The notes beneath the pieces are model-generated. The model saw only the letters and a program-made list of their open reading frames with translations, did no database searches and was not told where the DNA came from. This document shows positions 60,152 through 64,000 of a stretch of DNA of 64,000 nucleotides, piece by piece (position 1 is the first letter of the stretch; each line of letters starts with the position of its first letter). The stretch comes from Paenibacillus xylanilyticus (lineage in GTDB: Bacteria > Bacillota > Bacilli > Paenibacillales > Paenibacillaceae). The DNA lies in assembly GCF_013359935.1 (NCBI RefSeq), contig NZ_JABMCB010000154.1, positions 1 to 64,000 on the forward strand. The letters are read 5' to 3'. The translations under genes were made by a program, and so were the position numbers.

Positions 60152-60892
60152 TTATCTTACTTGAGCATGAGACCAAGCGGTAAGTAAATTTTTATCATTC
60201 TTCACATCAGGGCGCTCTAATTCAAAAGTGCTTCCTTTAAACACAATAGAATTCTGGTGAATTTCTTTAACTGCCCGGAGATTAACTAAAGTAGAGCGAT
60301 CAACCCGGTGATAATGATGCGGCAATAGAAAGTTGAGATACACTTTTAAGGAAATATGTGAGTGATATTCTTCTAAAAGGGTCTGTACGAGCTGATGCTT
60401 ATGTTCTTTACTAGCTTGGATACATAGAACCTCAGACAACGGTATCTGCACAATCTTTAATGCATCATATATAGGGACCATGATTCCACCGTCTTGAATG
60501 TACTGTTTGTACTGTAGATGCTCTACTAGCTTTTCCACAGCCTTTTGAATACGTTCAAAAGTGTATGGTTTACCTACAACATCAATAATCCCTACATCAT
60601 ACGTTTCCGGAGCCTCTGGGTTGGCACCAGTAACTAATATGGCCGGTAACTCTACCCCACGATAAGGTAGACGTATGTAGGTATCCAAACCGGACCGACC
60701 ATCGCCTAACTCAATATCAAGGATCAACGCATCTAGCTCATCCTTCAACTCAATAGCTGCATTCAGTAGCTCCTGACTATCCCTGGCTACCCCTTTAACT
60801 TCAACATTCCCCATCGACTCTAAATGTTGTATTAACATATCCGACTGTTGTGATATGTCTTCTGCTATTAATACACGAATTTTCCTATCCAT
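60152..60892 (-). CDS. LytTR response regulator
   Basis: The 246-residue protein has an N-terminal receiver (VLIAEDISQQ, LDALILDIEL with the phospho-accepting Asp near 58, LVTGANPE, VGKPYTF) and a C-terminal LytTR DNA-binding domain (about 140-246; SEVLCIQASKEHKHQLVQTL, HRVDRSTLVNLRAVKEI). LytTR regulators of the AgrA type activate quorum-controlled promoters with paired direct repeats. It is directly upstream of the kinase gene (10 bases) and downstream of the tandem-LytTR gene. It is likely the response regulator of that kinase. Confidence 0.9.
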   Translation of the reverse strand: MDRKIRVLIAEDISQQSDMLIQHLESMGNVEVKGVARDSQELLNAAIELKDELDALILDIELGDGRSGLDTYIRLPYRGVELPAILVTGANPEAPETYDVGIIDVVGKPYTFERIQKAVEKLVEHLQYKQYIQDGGIMVPIYDALKIVQIPLSEVLCIQASKEHKHQLVQTLLEEYHSHISLKVYLNFLLPHHYHRVDRSTLVNLRAVKEIHQNSIVFKGSTFELERPDVKNDKNLLTAWSHAQVR

Positions 60893-60927
60893 TCATCCCT
60901 CACTCCAAACCTGAATATTAGTTGATT

Positions 60928-61671
60928 TTATCGATTAACGATTAATAGGTCCTCATCAGACATCTGTAACTGCATTTCGAGAAAAGCTCGGTTTTTACCC
61001 GCCACATGGGCTTTTTTACTCCATGGTTTCGGTTTCTCCTCAAAGTAGACAAGTCCATTTTTTATATCAAAAACCCGAATGTAAGTTAATTGTATATAAT
61101 TCCGGTGGTCTAATCGGAGCATACGATTCTTCTTTAAGAACCGACTATTGGAGAAGTCCTTCATTTTTTGGGGAGCTTGATAAGTAGTCCCGTTTTTATG
61201 ATGAAATGTGATTATCCGATTTACTGTCTCAATGAGTAGGCAGTCATCGATATTGATGTTAATTAATTCATTTTGGATTTCATCAATAACAAGCGCATAT
61301 AACTCTAATGGTTCGTCTTTTGTTTGCAGCGTTAAATCTAAGAACTCACGATTGCGTTCTGCGACATGACCTATCAGACTACTATCATTGGGGTCATCAT
61401 CGAAATATACGGTCCCTGTTTCTTTAACAAAGTGTCGAATCGCCGATACTTTAATAAAATTACGATGGTCCAGGCGAATAAGCTTCATATATTTCAAAAA
61501 AGTACTTTTATCAAAATCTTCAAGACGTTGTGGTGATTTATAAGCCTTCCCGTTTATATGATGAAATGTGATTGTTCGATTTACTGATTCAATATATAAA
61601 GTATCATCCATACGTATATTAGTGAGTTGCCCATTCTGGTCAGGATCGTAAACTAATGCTAACAATGACAA
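60928..61671 (-). CDS. Tandem LytTR-domain protein, TTG start
   Basis: TTG 61671 (MSLLALVYDPDQNGQ) follows GGGAGGT at 7 bases; ATG 61701 has none. The 247-residue product contains two related LytTR-like units of about 120 residues: each has (D-L/I)-ESVNRTITFHH or IETVNRIITFHHK, (S-P-Q-R-L or A-P-Q-K-M), then F-K-R/KRMLRLDHRN(F/Y)I. There is no receiver. A two-domain LytTR protein could occupy paired sites or titrate the response regulator. It is the first gene in the 61671-58228 unit. Confidence 0.75.
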   Translation of the reverse strand: MSLLALVYDPDQNGQLTNIRMDDTLYIESVNRTITFHHINGKAYKSPQRLEDFDKSTFLKYMKLIRLDHRNFIKVSAIRHFVKETGTVYFDDDPNDSSLIGHVAERNREFLDLTLQTKDEPLELYALVIDEIQNELININIDDCLLIETVNRIITFHHKNGTTYQAPQKMKDFSNSRFLKKNRMLRLDHRNYIQLTYIRVFDIKNGLVYFEEKPKPWSKKAHVAGKNRAFLEMQLQMSDEDLLIVNR

Positions 61672-61837
61672 AACAAATACCTCCCTAATCCATGTACACA
61701 ATGTATGAAACTATGTACTTAGTCTAACACCGCATGAAGTGTTCTACCATGCCACTTTACAGCTGTAAACTTTCCTTTACTTCTAGGTAAATACATTGTA
61801 TAATATTACACACTAATTTTTCTGCTCATAATGATAT

Positions 61838-61867
61838 AAAAAAGCACTCCCTATGAGGAGTGCTTTT
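61838..61867 (-). terminator. Terminator after the LytTR gene
   Basis: AAAAGCACTCC TCATAG GGAGTGCTTTTT reads as a perfect stem on the minus strand, ending the agrB-agrD-LytTR transcript. Confidence 0.85.
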
Positions 61868-62249
61868 ATAGTTTTGGCAAAGCCAGAATTTTAGGTTTAA
61901 GTGCTTTAAAGTAACTGCCACCAACGTTAGCTTTCTTGGCCGATGTCTTGAATATGAGTTGATTCCATTTTGGATCGTATCCCTTTGCCTGGCTCCAATT
62001 AACCACATAAGATCGATCAGTTTTATAAAAGCCTGGCAGAGAGCTCAATTCTTTCAATGAACTCCGTATTAGGTACTTGTCGTCTTTATCCGTAATCGCC
62101 CAAATTCGATTACCATCAATATCATCCGTTGAGAAAAAGATAATATCGTTTAGAACAACAAGTTTGGGGATGGTTTCGTTGGTCTTCTCATCGAGCTTGA
62201 AGACTAGTAAACGGTCTATATACTCGATTTGTCTTTCTTCCTCCGACAT
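61866..62249 (-). CDS. LytTR-like DNA-binding protein, receiver-less
   Basis: The 127-residue product has strands and the segment FYKTDRSYVVNWSQAKGYD near residue 75 and LIFKTSAKKANVGGSYFKAL near the end, the layout of a LytTR domain (about 10-125). No receiver is present. It is in the same transcript as agrD and agrB and could be the immediate output of the peptide system. The ribosome site is AGGAG in AATAGGAGCG. Confidence 0.65.
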   Translation of the reverse strand: MSEEERQIEYIDRLLVFKLDEKTNETIPKLVVLNDIIFFSTDDIDGNRIWAITDKDDKYLIRSSLKELSSLPGFYKTDRSYVVNWSQAKGYDPKWNQLIFKTSAKKANVGGSYFKALKPKILALPKL

Positions 62250-62325
62250 GTCACCACGCTCCTATTCGCCTAATTATGTATTATCTAAGAGAGTAAAATG
62301 ATACCTCCTCTCTTAAATGATGAAG

Positions 62326-62445
62326 CTATTTTTTATCCGGAGCTGGTGGTTCAAACAGAAAGAATTTATAGGTAGCTACAAAAAACACAGTCCCCATCAT
62401 AATTGTTACTGCAGCGTATCTAGCGATGAATCGCTTTGCTTTCAA
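62326..62445 (-). CDS. agrD: AgrD-like cyclic peptide precursor, TTG start
   Basis: TTG 62445 has GGAGGTG eight bases upstream. The 39-residue product reads MKAKRFIARYAAVTIMMGTV then FFVATYKFFLFEPPAPDKK. It has an amphipathic, basic leader, a central hydrophobic part and a charged EPPAP tail, as in AgrD precursors (C-terminal D/E-X-P). No Cys occurs, so a thiolactone is excluded; a lactone from Thr or Ser, or a linear peptide, would be formed. It overlaps the end of agrB by 26 bases, as in known agr operons. Confidence 0.7.
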   Translation of the reverse strand: MKAKRFIARYAAVTIMMGTVFFVATYKFFLFEPPAPDKK

Positions 62446-62998
62446 CACGCCTACACCTCCCTTCGGTTTTATAATGGATTAAAGTCAAGCTTTGGAGAAA
62501 CATGACTGTAATAAGATGATCATTTTGAAAAAGCGAAGTAGTTATGACAATCAGACAAGCTATAATCTTGAAGAGAATAGTTCTCTTCGCAGTCAATGGA
62601 ATGGAATGCTTACTGACAGATGCTGGAGCAAACCGTAAAGTGAGCCCTAAGGTCATGAAACACAATAAAATTGGAAGTATTCCCGGCAAAGGAAGATATC
62701 TTGCTAGTAAAATAATGAATGTGGAAACCACAATACATTGGAGTGGAGTGGTCAAATGCAGACCACCAGTAAAAAAGCGAAAAATACCAAACAAACACGT
62801 AATTTGAATAAGCAGCTTCAGATCATTTAAAAGCACACCTAACAAAACAATAAGCACAATGATACTCATATTGTTCATGGAATTGATTAGCGAATACATC
62901 AAATTCTCTTTTGTCACATGACGACCAAATGCTTTTTCTTTATCATTGTAAAGAATAACCCAGGATGCAATACGATCAGCAATTTGCTCAATCCTCAT
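62420..62998 (-). CDS. agrB: AgrB-like peptide-processing protease
   Basis: The 192-residue membrane protein shows the AgrB plan: cytoplasmic N-terminus (MRIEQIADRIASWVILYND), several helices (IIVLIVLLGVLLNDLKLLIQ, LLARYLPLPGILPILLCFM) and the catalytic region FRFFTGGLHLTTPLQC, containing the conserved His and Cys. It cleaves and cyclises AgrD peptides. Its stop overlaps the agrD TTG. Length is close to the family norm (about 190-210). It is the second gene after the receptor-like gene. Confidence 0.9.
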   Translation of the reverse strand: MRIEQIADRIASWVILYNDKEKAFGRHVTKENLMYSLINSMNNMSIIVLIVLLGVLLNDLKLLIQITCLFGIFRFFTGGLHLTTPLQCIVVSTFIILLARYLPLPGILPILLCFMTLGLTLRFAPASVSKHSIPLTAKRTILFKIIACLIVITTSLFQNDHLITVMFLQSLTLIHYKTEGRCRRVESKAIHR

Positions 62999-63689
62999 AG
63001 ATATTAACGTCTACTCCCTCATGACTTTCATTATATTCTTTCACGTAGGACAATCTCATCATGACAATGAACAATAGCAACATGACAACCATCGAGACTA
63101 ATAACATTGTATCTAAGTGCAAATATATACTAATGAGAGAAGCGAGAAATGCTACGATTGCAAACATGCCAGTAAACAATATTTGCTTATTTACTCCTTT
63201 GTAGATCACTCTTTCTTTGTAAGAAAAGGGTACATATGAAAAACCAACATTATATCTTCTCATTAGATATGAAACAAGTAAACCACATAATACTGACGAG
63301 ACTTGTAATATGTATGAGCTAATATGAAGAGCTGAAGTAGAATCTTCAATCGAAAAAAGAATTAACTTACTAGCTAAATAATTAATGACCATATATAACA
63401 CTACACCTTTGATGGTCATCGCGAACGAGTAAAAATAACCCACTCGGAAAATAAATCGAAACGTCAGAAAGATGGCTAACACTTGGAATCCCGTATCAAA
63501 CAACAGGGGGAGCTGAAATCCTTCTCGAATTTCATATGAGCAATATGAGAGTACCGCACCAATCAAAAGGATTGACATTAAATAACGCTTAATACTGAAA
63601 CGGAAGAGTACAAACGTCAGAATGAAAATAGTTGTAATCTCTAGTGTAGACAACACAATAGAGATGGCCACTTGTAAACCGTAAGTCAT
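62988..63689 (-). CDS. AgrC-like receptor without kinase domain
   Basis: ATG 63689 (MTYGLQVAISIVLSTLEITT) has CGAGGAAG upstream; 63722 does not. The 233-residue protein is almost entirely membrane: about seven helices, with ILLIGAVLSYCSYEI, FQVLAIFLTFRFIFRVGYFY, and IVAFLASLISIYLHLDTMLL. This resembles the sensor half of AgrC but no H box or ATPase follows; it ends VDVNIYED. It may pass a peptide signal to the separate kinase at 58228-60141 or be an immunity/uptake factor. The stop overlaps agrB by 11 bases. Confidence 0.7.
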   Translation of the reverse strand: MTYGLQVAISIVLSTLEITTIFILTFVLFRFSIKRYLMSILLIGAVLSYCSYEIREGFQLPLLFDTGFQVLAIFLTFRFIFRVGYFYSFAMTIKGVVLYMVINYLASKLILFSIEDSTSALHISSYILQVSSVLCGLLVSYLMRRYNVGFSYVPFSYKERVIYKGVNKQILFTGMFAIVAFLASLISIYLHLDTMLLVSMVVMLLLFIVMMRLSYVKEYNESHEGVDVNIYED

Positions 63690-64000
63690 TATTATTCTTC
63701 CTCGCCCTCTGAACGTGTACACTTTTCAACAATCATAGTTCTATATACGCATAACTATTATACTAGACTGGGAAGATTTTAACAGCAATTTCGACAAAAA
63801 TGTATTTCATTATTTACAACTAGGTTCTGAATGATCACCAAGAGTCCATTTTCTCGTCCATAAATTAAATGGATCTTTGGTAATTAGCAGCCAGCTATCT
63901 CATTGATAAATGTTTAAAGCAGAACAAAAAAAGACTCGATGAAAAAAAATCGAGTCCAAAAGACAATTCATTATCGTTGATCAGTACTACCTTTTAGATA
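63690..64000. promoter_or_regulatory. Upstream region of the quorum-sensing operon
   Basis: No gene is present. A terminator for a minus-strand gene beyond the window is at 63932-63957. ACGCATAACTATTATACTAG (63746-63765) holds TATTAT-type sequence that may be the agr promoter. No LytTR direct repeats are evident. Confidence 0.4.
63932..63957 (-). terminator. Terminator of a gene beyond the right edge
   Basis: GGACTCGAT TTTTTTTC ATCGAGTC with TTTTTTT on the minus strand. Confidence 0.8.

Noticed and set aside
1..64000. CRISPR arrays
   Set aside because: No regularly spaced identical repeats with unique spacers were seen. The only long internal repeats are coding (giant protein and pilin-like genes).

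Overview
The window looks like a large conjugative plasmid or integrative element of a spore-forming member of the Bacillota, most likely the family Paenibacillaceae (Paenibacillus or Brevibacillus type). This rests on S-layer-homology (SLH) proteins, copper-amine-oxidase-like stalk-domain proteins, Cry1Ac-D-VI-like helical repeats, a Spo0A-type DNA-binding domain and strong AGGAGG ribosome sites. I see no rRNA, no convincing tRNA and no chromosomal housekeeping operon. Most genes are on the minus strand.

1-16.9 kb: DNA processing and transfer. SSB, a CHC2 zinc-finger protein, a replication-relaxation-like protein, an S1 protein, a membrane protein, a superfamily 2 helicase, a VirD4/TraG-like coupling ATPase with a separate small membrane protein, and an M50 protease. 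Secreted SLH/RCC1 and stalk-domain proteins lie between them. 16.9-20.3 kb: a possible replication region (AT-rich repeats, a winged-helix protein, a candidate small RNA) and a zinc metallopeptidase. 20.4-31.9 kb: accessory cargo. Two lipoproteins, XRE regulators, a uracil-DNA-glycosylase-like protein, an LA2681-type HEPN protein paired with a membrane protein carrying a methyltransferase-like domain, a nucleotidyltransferase, and three genes broken by frameshifts or stops. 31.9-41.7 kb: surface proteins, including a giant RCC1/helical-repeat protein with an in-frame amber codon, a TnpB-only IS605-family element inserted in a decayed relative of that protein, and two nearly identical pilin-like genes. 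42-44.9 kb: AbiH abortive-infection protein and a convergent HEPN-like protein. 45-54.3 kb: a second transfer-type block with a DnaG-like primase, coiled-coil lipoprotein, tandem-Hfq protein, small membrane proteins, an HflK/HflC-like SPFH pair and a VirB11/TadA-like ATPase. 54.5-56.7 kb: an FN3/SLH surface protein. 56.8-63.7 kb: regulation. Spo0A-C protein, inactive-looking ImmA-like protein, and an agr-like quorum-sensing locus (kinase-less receptor, AgrB, a 39-residue AgrD-like peptide, LytTR proteins, response regulator and histidine kinase).

Two regulatory themes tie distant parts together. A 22-bp palindrome centred on CATG, with arms close to AATGTAAATCATG, lies upstream of at least four and probably five minus-strand genes between 6.9 and 54.3 kb; this suggests a shared regulator. 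Several transfer genes also have an intrinsic terminator between the likely promoter and the ribosome site, which suggests attenuation or antitermination. My inference is that the agr-like and Spo0A-like regulators couple transfer and surface functions to cell density or developmental state. All functions are inferred from reading the sequence; no searches were run.
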